The notes: generated from the sequence alone by a model not told the origin. Positions 9,661 through 19,040 are shown, numbered from the stretch's first letter. The stretch is DNA of 64,000 nucleotides from Alphaproteobacteria bacterium (GCA_030432025.1 JAUIIA010000004.1:62001-126000), one strand, 5' to 3'. Numbers and translations: made by a program.

Positions 9661-12588
9661 TTATTGTATTCTCGCGTTCGCGATTTTGTCCAAGCCCTTG
9701 TTAAGGGAACCAAGTGTTTGCTGAGCACCAACAGTAGATGTGCTGACCAGGCTTTGGCCTGAGTCTTCACGCTGGTCACCAAATGTCGCAACGGATTGTC
9801 CCATCCAACGTAAGATGTTGTTAGGAATAAGGTCTACCAACTTGAATGATGACAGCCCCATCAGATACACGATGATGGTGTAAATCACGGTGAAGAAGAA
9901 TTCGTCTACTGCGGATCTCCATTGGTTGATTTTCGGAATTGTACCGGCAGCGCCTGATATTTCCAGCGTCGCGTCGAAACCACCGGTGTTCGCGACGACA
10001 AGGTCGAAGACTTGGTGCAGGACGCTTACGAGTGCGGAGAAGATCGATATACTGGCCAGTAGTCCGAAGATGATCAAAATCGGTCGCAGGAAGACTTCAA
10101 ATACAAGGAAGTATCCAGCGACAGCAGCTTGTCCCGGCAGTCCGTTACCATCAATACGCAAGTGTGCCAGTGCCCACAGAGGTACACCGACCATGGCTTC
10201 GAAAATACCTTTGATCCAACCGCCGACTGCGAAGAAGAAGTAGATAAACGGCAAGAACGGTACGATGTAAAACAGTACAAAGCCTGCTGTGAGTCCTACC
10301 ATCGCCGAGGTAAACAGAATACTGGAGACGATTTCCTTTGCACTGCCGACCGTTCTGTCGAAGATCGCGGGAATAGCGCCACCTGCGCCGATTGTAACAC
10401 CGGCAACCAGATTTCGGATCGATGCCTCGACCAGAGATCGCCCGACACCCGTCAACTGCGCCAGCGGGTGCGCATCGGTGTTTCGTCGCATACTGAAGAG
10501 ACCTTCGGTACCAAACATTGTGTTCAGGATATCAACTGCCGCATTACCGGTTTCAGCCGTGTGTGTGGAAGCAACGCCGCCACCACTTTGCCAGAAGTCA
10601 AAGCCCATCCATAGAGCTGTTGCGAGTTTTACTTCTTCTTGTGATAGCCCTTCCGTCGCTGTTCCTGTGTTGGAGGTCGGATCAAAGCGGCGCTCGAAAT
10701 TGACGTTTTCCTCACCCTGACGTTTTTCGGAGTAAACTTTTTCCATCAGTTTCGGATATTTCGTTGGCTGCGGAATACTCAAGACCGCGTTGGTTAAACC
10801 ACCATTCATTTCGGCGATGCGGTTATACCAAATGGCCGCACCTGCCCAACCTTTTTGTCTCAGATTCGCGTCAATCGCCCATCGTCCGGATGCGGCCATA
10901 GCGTCCACCGCAGGTGTACCACCGACGATACCGACAATACCGGTTGATCCAACGACAGGGTCTGCGTTTCCGGTTAGAACTTCGCGGATGTCAGCTGAAT
11001 AGAAATCCTGTAGTTGCGAGCGGTATTCGGCTTCCGGCATCTCGACCGGGTTACAGGCATTTGTTGCGCCCGGGAGGGCCACGTTTATTTCCGTACCGGT
11101 TCCGGTAGGCGGTGATGCGGAGAAATCGCCGTATCTACAGATGTAATTTTGAGGGTATGGTGCGTTCGTTGCCAACGCGGCGGCGGGCCCGCCGGACATC
11201 ACGTCGAACCAAACCTCGCGAATAATAAACCAGTAATATTCCTGCATGATGCGCAGACCGTCTTCGGCGTCACCGGCGGGACGAGGGTCGGTCAGATCCA
11301 TTGTTAACTCGCCGCATGTCGGTTCGACAAAACCTCTTTCTGACGGAAATCTCTCTGTCGCGACAGATCCGCTGTCACCTTCGATATTGTCTGTGGCTTG
11401 CTTACCGAAGCGGATAACCACTTTGCTTTCGCCATCTGCGAAGTTGATTAAAGCGTTGTAGTCAACGGCACCGAAGTTCGGCACATCCTCGCGTGGGTTG
11501 GCCGATAGCGGGTCGCGAACCAAATACATTTGAACGGGCACATGGTCGAGTGGCTCTTGCTCTGGTCCTGCGAAGGCGTAACCTTCCGCACAGGATTTTG
11601 CGACAAACAAGAATTGCAGCAATGTACCGACTTCCGGAATGTTTGGCGCAACAGCCAGACTTTGTCCTGTTGAGTCACCATCATTCAGCAGGTTACTGAA
11701 GCCGGCGCCATACGAAGCATTGAGCACGTCGTTAAATATCAGCCACCCGTTCGTAGCAAATGCCGAGCCGAATTTTGCAGCATAGAGCACAATATATTGT
11801 GACGAGCTGTAGCCGAGCGTTATCGGAAAGACCAGGCCAAAGGCCACGACAAAACGAATAGGGGCCCAGACTTTGTTGAAACGTTTACCGAATGCCGTAC
11901 CGCTTTGTGCTGTTTCCATTATAACAGTTGTAATGAAGTACATGCTGATCAAAACAGCGACGACGGTCAGAGCCGTGTTGTACGTTAGGAAGAGGGTATG
12001 CAGACCATCATGAACGGGCAACGGGAATGCTGCAGGTTCGTAGGCCCATGCTTCCGGCGGGTTCGGTGCGCCCGCGGCACGGGTAATGTCATCACCGCGC
12101 ATGTCAACACAGGCGGCGCCTGTCGAAATACAGGAATCAAATAAGTTCGGTACGCCGAAAACCATATCCAGCATAATGTGTGCCAGATCTTGTTGGGGTG
12201 CGGCTGTTACGAAGAAACCGGCAAAGTTTGTCGGCATTGCGGCTACGGCAGGTTGTATGAACATCGCCATACCAAAAAAGCCAAGCTGTATGACTATGAG
12301 GACGATGCCGACCATAACGGCGAAGAATAGAATAATCTGATCAATATTTTCACGGGATAAGACAATATTATTCGCCGCTTCCGCGACAACATGCCGGACA
12401 CCGTAACGTCCCATGTTAGCGGGAGAAAGATACGGGTGATTGGCGGGTAACAGTCTTACCGCGCCGTAAACAAGGGCTATGAAATACGGAATATATTGAA
12501 AGCCTGTCCCGAACAGCTCTTTAAACCGGCCTTTAAAACCCGGTAAGAAAGAGTATCTGAGAATATCTTTATGACTTACACCACTCAT
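9661..12588 (-). CDS. DotA/TraY-like giant membrane protein, paralog 2
   Basis: A 975-residue protein with the same plan as its neighbours: RYGVRHVVAEAANNIVLS followed by a membrane segment near residues 80-110, TAFGKRFNKVWAPIRFVVAF, a long probably periplasmic middle with GWAGAAIWYNRIAEMNGG near 580, HPLAQLTGVGRSLVEASIRN, GVPLWALAHLRIDGNGLPG, and DEFFFTVIYTIIVYLMG near 894, then RWMGQSVATFGD. Cys residues at DSCISTGAACVD, KSCAEGYAF and EPTCGELT match positions in the other two, suggesting conserved disulfides. Its start overlaps the stop of the upstream paralog (ATGA), so they are coupled; the next paralog begins 26 bases after its stop. The DotA/TraY family call rests on the C-terminal membrane region and is an inference without a profile search. 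Confidence 0.75.
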   Translation of the reverse strand: MSGVSHKDILRYSFLPGFKGRFKELFGTGFQYIPYFIALVYGAVRLLPANHPYLSPANMGRYGVRHVVAEAANNIVLSRENIDQIILFFAVMVGIVLIVIQLGFFGMAMFIQPAVAAMPTNFAGFFVTAAPQQDLAHIMLDMVFGVPNLFDSCISTGAACVDMRGDDITRAAGAPNPPEAWAYEPAAFPLPVHDGLHTLFLTYNTALTVVAVLISMYFITTVIMETAQSGTAFGKRFNKVWAPIRFVVAFGLVFPITLGYSSSQYIVLYAAKFGSAFATNGWLIFNDVLNASYGAGFSNLLNDGDSTGQSLAVAPNIPEVGTLLQFLFVAKSCAEGYAFAGPEQEPLDHVPVQMYLVRDPLSANPREDVPNFGAVDYNALINFADGESKVVIRFGKQATDNIEGDSGSVATERFPSERGFVEPTCGELTMDLTDPRPAGDAEDGLRIMQEYYWFIIREVWFDVMSGGPAAALATNAPYPQNYICRYGDFSASPPTGTGTEINVALPGATNACNPVEMPEAEYRSQLQDFYSADIREVLTGNADPVVGSTGIVGIVGGTPAVDAMAASGRWAIDANLRQKGWAGAAIWYNRIAEMNGGLTNAVLSIPQPTKYPKLMEKVYSEKRQGEENVNFERRFDPTSNTGTATEGLSQEEVKLATALWMGFDFWQSGGGVASTHTAETGNAAVDILNTMFGTEGLFSMRRNTDAHPLAQLTGVGRSLVEASIRNLVAGVTIGAGGAIPAIFDRTVGSAKEIVSSILFTSAMVGLTAGFVLFYIVPFLPFIYFFFAVGGWIKGIFEAMVGVPLWALAHLRIDGNGLPGQAAVAGYFLVFEVFLRPILIIFGLLASISIFSALVSVLHQVFDLVVANTGGFDATLEISGAAGTIPKINQWRSAVDEFFFTVIYTIIVYLMGLSSFKLVDLIPNNILRWMGQSVATFGDQREDSGQSLVSTSTVGAQQTLGSLNKGLDKIANARIQ

Positions 12589-15500
12589 GCTTTCTTACCT
12601 CCCGCCGCGATGGTGTCAATTCTTTCCATCTTGATACCCAGCATATCGTAATTTACGGCCAGATATCCGTTTTCCATGTAAACGGCTTTTGGCATGATCG
12701 CTAGAATGTCTTGTGCCATTACACCTTTGTAGCGCTCAGGCTCGCCGATATAGTTGAATGCGTATATCGGAACACCGTTTTCGAGACCTAGATACTCGAT
12801 GTTTTCTTTAATGTTTCTGTCGGAACCGCCGCCACCGCCTCTGGTTCCTGCTGCAATAGCCTGACCCAGACCTTTACCTGCGGTATTGATGCCGCCGACG
12901 ATTTGCTGACCGGCAGTTACACCACCAAGAGCAGCGTATTTAGTCAGGCTTTCGGTAGGGTCAGTGTTGATGTCACCAAATGATGACACACCTTGGCCCA
13001 TCCATCTTAGAATGTTGTCAGGGACTTTATCGATCAGCTTGAAGGCTGTGGTTGCCATCATGTAACAGATGATCGCATAGAGAACCGTGTAGAAAAATTC
13101 GTCGATAATCCCGCGCTTGAATTCAATTTCGAGGAAGCCGATTGTCGGGTCACCATGGTGCCCACCGACATTTTCGGTCACAAGCAGCCAGATGTAATTC
13201 AGTACGCGCACTTGTGTTGCAAAGATGATCATCGCCGCGATGAGTCCTGCCACCGATAAGACCGGCCTGACAAAAATCTCGAATATGAGGAAGTATCCGT
13301 TAGCTGCGGATTCGCCCGGCAGGCCGTCTCCATCAAGGCGGAGGTGCGCCAGCGCCCACAGCGGTACACCAACCATCGCTTCGAAAATTGTTTTAACCCA
13401 TGAGGCTACTGCAAAGTAGAAATACACAAATGGCAGGAATGGCAGAATGTAGTACAGAACCACACCTGCTGTGATACCGATAAACGCCGTAGACGATAAG
13501 AAGCCGCTTGCCGTATCGCCCAGGCCGCTACCCCCTTGTGCGCCCAAAGCCGCGGCAAGACCGCCACCGACGGCAAATAATGTTGAACCCGCGATGTTTC
13601 TGACTGTGGCCTCTACAAGTCCTTTACCCATTGTGACCAGTTGCGCAAGCGGGTGAATGTTTGCGTTACGCTCTGTCATAGAGAAGAGCCCGTATGTACC
13701 GAATATCAGGTTCATACCTTGTTTCAAGATGTTCGAGTCCAGATCTTTATCAGGCTTGCTGTCGTTCACGCTGCCTTTTTTCGTCCAGTAGCAACCCAAA
13801 CGGTACAGCACGATGGCAACTTTACGATCGGTAACCACCTGGAAGACGATTTGTCCTGCATCGGGGGCGGCGTTCGGGTTGAATTCCTCACAGGCTGCGG
13901 AATCGTTATCTTTTTGTTTCTTCTGTTCACTGACCGATTTCATAACCTTTGGCACAAGGTCATAAGCCGGCATATTCAACTGGGCGTCAACGAATGCGCC
14001 GTTAACCTGTGCAAGTCTGTTAAACCAGATGCCTGCACCGCCCCAGCCGCGATCCATGATCGCCGGGTCCATGTCAAATTCGTTTGTTCCGGTGTTGTAA
14101 TTAATCCAGACCGTATCCATCTGCGCGTCGAGGTCGGCTTGCATATCCACTACAGCTTGTTGTCTCCAACGGACACTGGGCTGTCTTTTTGCACATGGAC
14201 GGTTGTCATTCGTAGGTAGCGTGTTCGGACTACATTGCTGGTTACCTTCCACGAGGTGATCCCTGTCAGGTTGGCAGCCCATTTCGCAAGGGTTAACATT
14301 ATCAGATTGCGGGAACTGACCGGAGTTCAGCATTGTGAAGCGGCCACCAAAGTCGATGTAGTTTTCTGCTTCAGCAAATTCAAACCAGTGATCTTTGATT
14401 AAGTCGAAATAGTAACGCTGCATAGCCAAAGCGCCAAGATAACCGTCTGTGGCATGGGTGTCGGAACCGGCTGAACCACCAAGACGTCTCTCCGAAACAG
14501 GAATTCTGATTTCGCCGCAGGTTGCTTCTACGCTTCCGGGCTGATCCGAGAAAAGATTTTCAGCGTTGCCGTCACCATCCCAATCGATATCACCTTTACG
14601 TCCGAAGCGAATAACGATGTCACCACCCGTATAGAAACGGTGCGCGTCTTCATATTCTGTTCCAGTCGTGAGTTCCTCAAAATCTTGCGGACTTGTTGTT
14701 GTTTGCCATGCTTGCGGTGACTTAACGAAATAAGGACGTACACCGGCAGGGTTGCCGCCTTGGCTGATGTAAGTGTTATATTCCCCGTTGCTTTCAGGGA
14801 GCGGCACTGTCGGTAATGTTCCGGAGCTTCCTTCTTTCAGGATTTTCTGATCGACAAAGTACGTTGCAAAAGCACATGTGTGAATCATGGAAAGGGCCAT
14901 AACAATTGGCGCGGCATCCGGGTATGCGGGGGCGGCAATCAGGTTTTCCGCTTCACCGAGCGGATTGGCTTTTGCGCCCAGTCGCCCTGCGATGGCGTTG
15001 TTGTAGCGGATCCACGCGTTTGTAGCGAGGCCTGAACCCATGTCGGCCGCGAAGAATGTGATGTACTGACCGGAGTTGTAACCGAACTGCAACGGGATCA
15101 GCAGGCCGATTGCCACGACCAGACGGATCGGCACCCAGACATTCTGGAAGCGTTGCCCGAACGGTGCACCGGTCGCGGCTGTTTCAACAACGACGACAAG
15201 TACAAAATACAGGAAGATCAATGTTCCGATGATCAGGATAGCCAGTGAGTAAAAGCGGAACAGGTTTTGTAATGCGATATGGAACGGCCACGGGAACGGA
15301 ACCGATGCCGGTTGATCCGGACAGGCAATACCCGTGTTCGATACGCAAGAATTAAAGAAGTTATTGGCGACAGTCCCGTCACCAACGCCAAAGACCATAT
15401 CCAATAGCATGTAAGCAATGTCGGCATCAGGGTTTGGTGTTTCAAAGATAGAAACCGCCAGCGCCGGGCCAAACAGCAAGCTGAGCATCAATGTTCCCAG

Positions 15501-15803
15501 CTGTAGTGCGAGCAGCGTGATGGCAACGAGCATCAGGACGAAAACCACGAGCTGGTCAATGTTTTTGGTGCTGATAACGATTGAATTCGCTGATTCCGCG
15601 ATAACATGGCGTATGCCGAAGCGGCCGGTATTCTTTGGGTTGAGGTAAGGGTGACCGGGGGGCAGCAAGCGGACCATGCCGTATACTTGCGCCATCAGAA
15701 ATGCGATATAGGCAAAGCCGGACGAGAAAAAGTTGCCGATCCGAGGGACGATTCCCGGCAGCAACGCATACTTCACTACATCTTTTGTTTTAATACCGCT
15801 CAC
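12585..15803 (-). CDS. DotA/TraY-like giant membrane protein with C-terminal S74-like domain, paralog 1
   Basis: A 1072-residue protein, first of the tandem trio. It has the shared membrane blocks (RFGIRHVIAESANSIVIS, PFGQRFQNVWVPIRLVVA, GWGGAGIWFNRLAQVNGAF near 581, HPLAQLVTMGKGLVEATVRN, GVPLWALAHLRLDGDGLPG, DEFFYTVLYAII near 898, RWMGQGVSSFGD). After a glycine-rich linker (GGGGGS) the last ~79 residues read SDRNIKENI, then PIYAFNY, YKGVMAQDIL, MPKAV and AVNYDMLG. This is the pattern of the Peptidase_S74 intramolecular chaperone domain normally found at the end of phage tail fibres. The two paralogs downstream lack it. The start is GTG with GGTGAG eight bases upstream. The target and role of the trio are not known to me. 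Confidence 0.75.
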   Translation of the reverse strand: MSGIKTKDVVKYALLPGIVPRIGNFFSSGFAYIAFLMAQVYGMVRLLPPGHPYLNPKNTGRFGIRHVIAESANSIVISTKNIDQLVVFVLMLVAITLLALQLGTLMLSLLFGPALAVSIFETPNPDADIAYMLLDMVFGVGDGTVANNFFNSCVSNTGIACPDQPASVPFPWPFHIALQNLFRFYSLAILIIGTLIFLYFVLVVVVETAATGAPFGQRFQNVWVPIRLVVAIGLLIPLQFGYNSGQYITFFAADMGSGLATNAWIRYNNAIAGRLGAKANPLGEAENLIAAPAYPDAAPIVMALSMIHTCAFATYFVDQKILKEGSSGTLPTVPLPESNGEYNTYISQGGNPAGVRPYFVKSPQAWQTTTSPQDFEELTTGTEYEDAHRFYTGGDIVIRFGRKGDIDWDGDGNAENLFSDQPGSVEATCGEIRIPVSERRLGGSAGSDTHATDGYLGALAMQRYYFDLIKDHWFEFAEAENYIDFGGRFTMLNSGQFPQSDNVNPCEMGCQPDRDHLVEGNQQCSPNTLPTNDNRPCAKRQPSVRWRQQAVVDMQADLDAQMDTVWINYNTGTNEFDMDPAIMDRGWGGAGIWFNRLAQVNGAFVDAQLNMPAYDLVPKVMKSVSEQKKQKDNDSAACEEFNPNAAPDAGQIVFQVVTDRKVAIVLYRLGCYWTKKGSVNDSKPDKDLDSNILKQGMNLIFGTYGLFSMTERNANIHPLAQLVTMGKGLVEATVRNIAGSTLFAVGGGLAAALGAQGGSGLGDTASGFLSSTAFIGITAGVVLYYILPFLPFVYFYFAVASWVKTIFEAMVGVPLWALAHLRLDGDGLPGESAANGYFLIFEIFVRPVLSVAGLIAAMIIFATQVRVLNYIWLLVTENVGGHHGDPTIGFLEIEFKRGIIDEFFYTVLYAIICYMMATTAFKLIDKVPDNILRWMGQGVSSFGDINTDPTESLTKYAALGGVTAGQQIVGGINTAGKGLGQAIAAGTRGGGGGSDRNIKENIEYLGLENGVPIYAFNYIGEPERYKGVMAQDILAIMPKAVYMENGYLAVNYDMLGIKMERIDTIAAGGKKA

Positions 15804-15817
15804 TATAAAATTCTCAC

Positions 15818-15831
15818 CACTATTAATAGTG
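15818..15831. promoter_or_regulatory. Perfect 14-base palindrome upstream of the DotA/TraY-like operon
   Basis: The 14 bases CACTATTAATAGTG are a perfect palindrome, ending two bases before the region that serves as ribosome site for the GTG start at 15803. A second, looser inverted repeat (CTAAAAT and ATTTTAG, 7-base arms) lies at 15837-15857. The position fits an operator or core promoter of the three-gene operon. No regulator can be named. Confidence 0.35.
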
Positions 15832-15999
15832 TACCGCTAAAATGGTTAAAATTTTAGTTAATTTCGCACTCTTTTATCATTTTACGAGGATTAACCTTCC
15901 CCGCGCCTCAATATTCAGAATATCACAGGCAGGACACAATTTTGCCACATTTGTGTTAAGCGACTGTTAAAGTGCTGGAAATTAAGGGTGTGCGCGTGC

Positions 16000-16039
16000 G
16001 AAAAGCCGACGGCTATGCAAATGTTTTAGCCGGCTTTTC
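16000..16039 (-). terminator. Rho-independent terminator of ettA
   Basis: On the minus strand the arm GAAAAGCCGGCTA pairs with TAGCCGTCGGCTTTTC across an 11-base loop (one 3-base bulge), and the descending arm ends in TTTTC. The hairpin includes the ettA stop codon, so it would end transcription right at the gene's 3' end. Confidence 0.6.
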
Positions 16040-17699
16040 TGAGCGGTTTATATTTGATTCGCGTCGGTGTGTCGGCATCGATTCCCATGCGGCGTTTGTA
16101 ATCGGCCTCATAGTCCTCGTAATTACCTTCAAACCATGTCACTTGGGAGTTTCCTTCGAATGCCAGAATATGCGTGCACAAACGATCAAGGAACCAACGG
16201 TCGTGCGAAATGATTACCGCACAGCCGGGGAAGCGTTCGATGGCTTCTTCCAAAGCGGCCAAGGTTTCCGTGTCGAGGTCGTTCGTCGGTTCATCGAGCA
16301 GGATAACGTTGGCTTCGGATTTAAGCATTTTGGCAAGGTGTACGCGGTTGCGCTGACCACCTGAAAGGTCCTTAACTAATTGTTGTTGATCACCTTTTCG
16401 GAAGTTGAATGCAGACACGTACGCCCGTGACTGCATCTCGACCTTGCCCAGTTTTATCATATCTGTGCCGCCGGAAATCTCTTCCCAAACTGTATTGCCG
16501 CCATCAAGTGAATCGCGGCTTTGATCGACATAGCCAAGCTTGACGGTATCGCCGACTTTGAAAGAGCCTTCATCGGGTTCTTCCTGCCCCGTAATCATGC
16601 GGAAAAGTGTGGTTTTACCCGCACCGTTCGGGCCGATTACACCGACAATTCCGCCCGGTGGAAGTTTGAAAGACAAATCTTCGATCAACAGATGGTCGCC
16701 GAAACCCTTTTTGACATTTGTGGCTTCGATGACGAGATCGCCGAGCCGCGGCGGTGTCGGGATGACAATTTGGCAGCCGCGCTTGTCAAGTTTTTGTGAT
16801 TCGGCGAGTAGGTCTTGATAGGAGTTAATACGGGCTTTGGACTTGGAGCGACGGGCGCTTGGGCTTTGGCCCATCCATTCCTGTTCGCGTTTAAGGGTTT
16901 TTTGTCTGGTGTCTTCTTCACGCGCTTCTTGTTCCATACGCTTGCGTTTGGCTTCCAGATAGGCGGAATAATTGCCCTCATAAGGGATGCCGCTGCCGCG
17001 GTCGACTTCGAGGATCCATCCTGTGACGTTGTCGAGGAAGTAACGGTCGTGTGTGACCATGACGACTGTGCCTGTATATTCGCCCAAGAACCGTTGCAGC
17101 CATGCGACGCTTTCGGCATCAAGGTGGTTTGTCGGTTCATCGAGCAGAAGAATGTCTGGTTTTTCAAGCAGTAAGCGGCAAAGTGCTACGCGGCGGCGTT
17201 CACCACCGGAAAGTTTGGTGACGTCGGCATCACCCGGCGGGCAGCGCAGTGCGTCCATGGCAATTTTGATTGTGCGTTCCAGTTCCCAGCCGTCGGCTGC
17301 GTCAATTTTTTCCTGCAGATCGCCCATTTCTTCGGTCAGGGCTTCGAAATCGGCATCGGGGTCGGCCATTTCGGCGGCGACTTCATTGTAACGGGTGATC
17401 ATAGCGGTAATGTCGGACAGAGCCTCCATCACGTTTTCTTCAACCGTTTTGTCAGGGTCGAGCTCGGGTTCCTGTTGCAGATATCCGACACGTACACCAT
17501 CGGCCGCCCATGCCTCACCGGTGAAATCCTTATCCACGCCAGCCATGATTTTAAGCAATGTCGATTTACCCGCGCCGTTCGGGCCGAGAACGCCGATTTT
17601 TGCGCCGGGCAAAAAGCTCAGTGTAACGTTTTCGAGAATCTTGTTGTTATCGTATGCCTTTGACAGGCCATTCATCACATAAACGTATTGGACGGACAT
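16026..17699 (-). CDS. ettA: Energy-dependent translational throttle protein EttA (ABC-F)
   Basis: A 557-residue soluble ABC-F ATPase. Two nucleotide-binding domains are present: Walker [10 protein letters not shown] at residues 39-47 with signature [15 protein letters not shown] and Walker [13 protein letters not shown], then a second Walker [10 protein letters not shown] near residue 355 with [15 protein letters not shown] and [12 protein letters not shown]. The linker between them ([16 protein letters not shown]) is the charged P-site-interaction motif. There are no membrane segments. EttA binds the ribosomal E site and gates the first elongation cycle according to ATP/ADP. Length and the start MSVQYVYVM match the EttA subgroup. 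A strong AGGAG ribosome site precedes the ATG. It appears monocistronic. Confidence 0.95.
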   Translation of the reverse strand: MSVQYVYVMNGLSKAYDNNKILENVTLSFLPGAKIGVLGPNGAGKSTLLKIMAGVDKDFTGEAWAADGVRVGYLQQEPELDPDKTVEENVMEALSDITAMITRYNEVAAEMADPDADFEALTEEMGDLQEKIDAADGWELERTIKIAMDALRCPPGDADVTKLSGGERRRVALCRLLLEKPDILLLDEPTNHLDAESVAWLQRFLGEYTGTVVMVTHDRYFLDNVTGWILEVDRGSGIPYEGNYSAYLEAKRKRMEQEAREEDTRQKTLKREQEWMGQSPSARRSKSKARINSYQDLLAESQKLDKRGCQIVIPTPPRLGDLVIEATNVKKGFGDHLLIEDLSFKLPPGGIVGVIGPNGAGKTTLFRMITGQEEPDEGSFKVGDTVKLGYVDQSRDSLDGGNTVWEEISGGTDMIKLGKVEMQSRAYVSAFNFRKGDQQQLVKDLSGGQRNRVHLAKMLKSEANVILLDEPTNDLDTETLAALEEAIERFPGCAVIISHDRWFLDRLCTHILAFEGNSQVTWFEGNYEDYEADYKRRMGIDADTPTRIKYKPLRKAG

Positions 17700-17789
17700 T
17701 ACTTCTCCTTGATTTGAATATCTGAACAGGGGTAGCCCAGAATGTGTCCTAAATCAACACATAGAAGGGTGTGCATACGTATTTCGTGC

Positions 17790-17817
17790 TTGCCTGCGAC
17801 CGGTTGGTCGGTATCAT
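17790..17817 (+). promoter_or_regulatory. Promoter with palindromic operator for the tetR-tag operon
   Basis: A -35-like TTGCCT (17790-17795) and -10-like TATCAT (17812-17817) are 16 bases apart. Between them lies the palindrome CGACC-GGTT-GGTCG at 17797-17810. The half-site spacing GACC-N4-GGTC resembles the NemR box of enterobacteria, recalled from family knowledge. An operator filling the spacer of the regulator's own promoter suggests autorepression, which is inferred. Confidence 0.5.
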
Positions 17818-17838
17818 AAATGCGAAAGGGATTTGATC

Positions 17839-18423
17839 ATGACCAATAAAACCGAAGCCAAGCTACTGGATAGCGCATCTTCCCTGTTTTGGCAGCAGGG
17901 GCATAAGGCAACATCGCTGGACCAGATTGCAGCCAATGCCAACCAGAGCAAGGGTGCGTTTTTTCATTATTTTCGAAACAAGAATGAAGTCACGAAAAAG
18001 GTGCTGGCCAAATATGCGCAAGAACGCCTGATCGGCCCGATGGACCAGTATTTCGCAGCCAGTGATAACGTCAAGGAAGCGTTGTTGATGTGGGTGCAGG
18101 GCAATTACACTTATTATACTCAAAACGGATATCATTCCGGATGTTTGATGGGAAATCTGGCACTTGAACTGGCTGACCGGGATGATGAAATCCGTGAGGA
18201 ATTATCGGCGCTTTTTCTGGAATGGGAAAACCGTTTGGTCAGACACTTACGTGAGAAGGCCAAAGACGGTCAATTGATCATGGAGGCACGCCAGTTTGCA
18301 CGTATTTTCATCGCCGCGATGCAGGGCATTACCATGACGATCAAGGTCCATAAGGATAAAAACCGTGCGGGTCGTGAATTTATGGCCTTAAGCGAGATGA
18401 TCGAGCGTTTGATAAAGGATTAA
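17839..18423 (+). CDS. TetR-family transcriptional regulator
   Basis: A 194-residue regulator if started at the ATG with AAAGGG eight bases upstream; a TTG six bases earlier is less likely. Residues 5-50 form the TetR helix-turn-helix (LFWQQGHKATSLDQIAANAN, then SKGAFFHYFRNKNEV). The C-terminal part contains HSGCLMGNLALELADRDDEIR, a block seen in NemR/YxaF-like TetR proteins, with the only Cys of the protein. In that group the Cys can sense electrophiles. The gene is followed two bases later by tag, so it probably controls that repair gene and itself through the palindrome in its promoter. The ligand is unknown. Confidence 0.85.
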   Translation: MTNKTEAKLLDSASSLFWQQGHKATSLDQIAANANQSKGAFFHYFRNKNEVTKKVLAKYAQERLIGPMDQYFAASDNVKEALLMWVQGNYTYYTQNGYHSGCLMGNLALELADRDDEIREELSALFLEWENRLVRHLREKAKDGQLIMEARQFARIFIAAMQGITMTIKVHKDKNRAGREFMALSEMIERLIKD

Positions 18424-18425
18424 GC

Positions 18426-19040
18426 ATGAGCAAAGGTTTGATTGAGGGCGCTGACGGACAGCAGCGTTGCTGGTGGTGCGGGGATGATGAACTTTATGTT
18501 GCATATCATGATGAAGAGTGGGGCCAGCCGGTTACGGATGATGTACGTCTTTTTGAAAAAATGTCTCTGGAAGGGTTTCAGGCGGGTCTGAGCTGGATCA
18601 CGATTTTGCGTAAACGTGAAAATTTTCGAAAAGCGTTCGCAGGTTTTGATTTCTATAAAGTCGCAAAGTTCACCGAGAAAGATGTAGAGCGTCTGTTACA
18701 GGATGAAGGCATTATCCGTCATCGCGGGAAAATTGAAGCCGCGATTAACAATGCGCAAAGAGCAATTGAAGTGGTTGAGGAGTTTGGTTCTTTCTCCACA
18801 TATCTGTGGGGTTTCGAACCCGCAAAGCAGGGTGTACGTGTTTCGTCTGCGGATGTTCCGGGCGAATTAGCGGAGTCTAAAACCCTGTCTAAGGACCTAA
18901 AGAAGCGCGGTTTCAAGTTTGTCGGTCCGACCACGATGTATGCGTTGATGCAAGCGATGGGCATGGTCAATGATCATGTGAAGGGTTGTTATGTTCATGG
19001 GGCGGTTGAGGATCAGCGCGCAGTCCTGAAGCGGCCATAA
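18426..19040 (+). CDS. tag: DNA-3-methyladenine glycosylase I
   Basis: A 204-residue helix-hairpin-helix base-excision enzyme that removes 3-methyladenine from alkylated DNA. Diagnostic features are CWWCGDDELYVAYHDEEWG near the N-terminus (zinc Cys and the catalytic-region YHD.EWG), FEKMSLEGFQAGLSWITIL, and the C-terminal zinc ligands in HVKGCYVH. The start is two bases after the tetR stop, so expression is coupled to the regulator. That coupling suggests an inducible response to alkylating or electrophilic stress, which is inferred from context. Its 3' end merges with the terminator of the convergent yegP gene. Confidence 0.95.
   Translation: MSKGLIEGADGQQRCWWCGDDELYVAYHDEEWGQPVTDDVRLFEKMSLEGFQAGLSWITILRKRENFRKAFAGFDFYKVAKFTEKDVERLLQDEGIIRHRGKIEAAINNAQRAIEVVEEFGSFSTYLWGFEPAKQGVRVSSADVPGELAESKTLSKDLKKRGFKFVGPTTMYALMQAMGMVNDHVKGCYVHGAVEDQRAVLKRP

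Noticed and set aside
12585-12830. Prophage remnant suggested by the S74 tail-fibre-like domain
   Set aside because: No other phage gene, integrase or attachment repeat is near; the domain is in frame with a membrane protein of non-phage type.
6833-15803. Complete type IVB secretion locus
   Set aside because: No ATPase, coupling protein, outer-membrane core or lipoprotein genes of that system are visible in the flanks.
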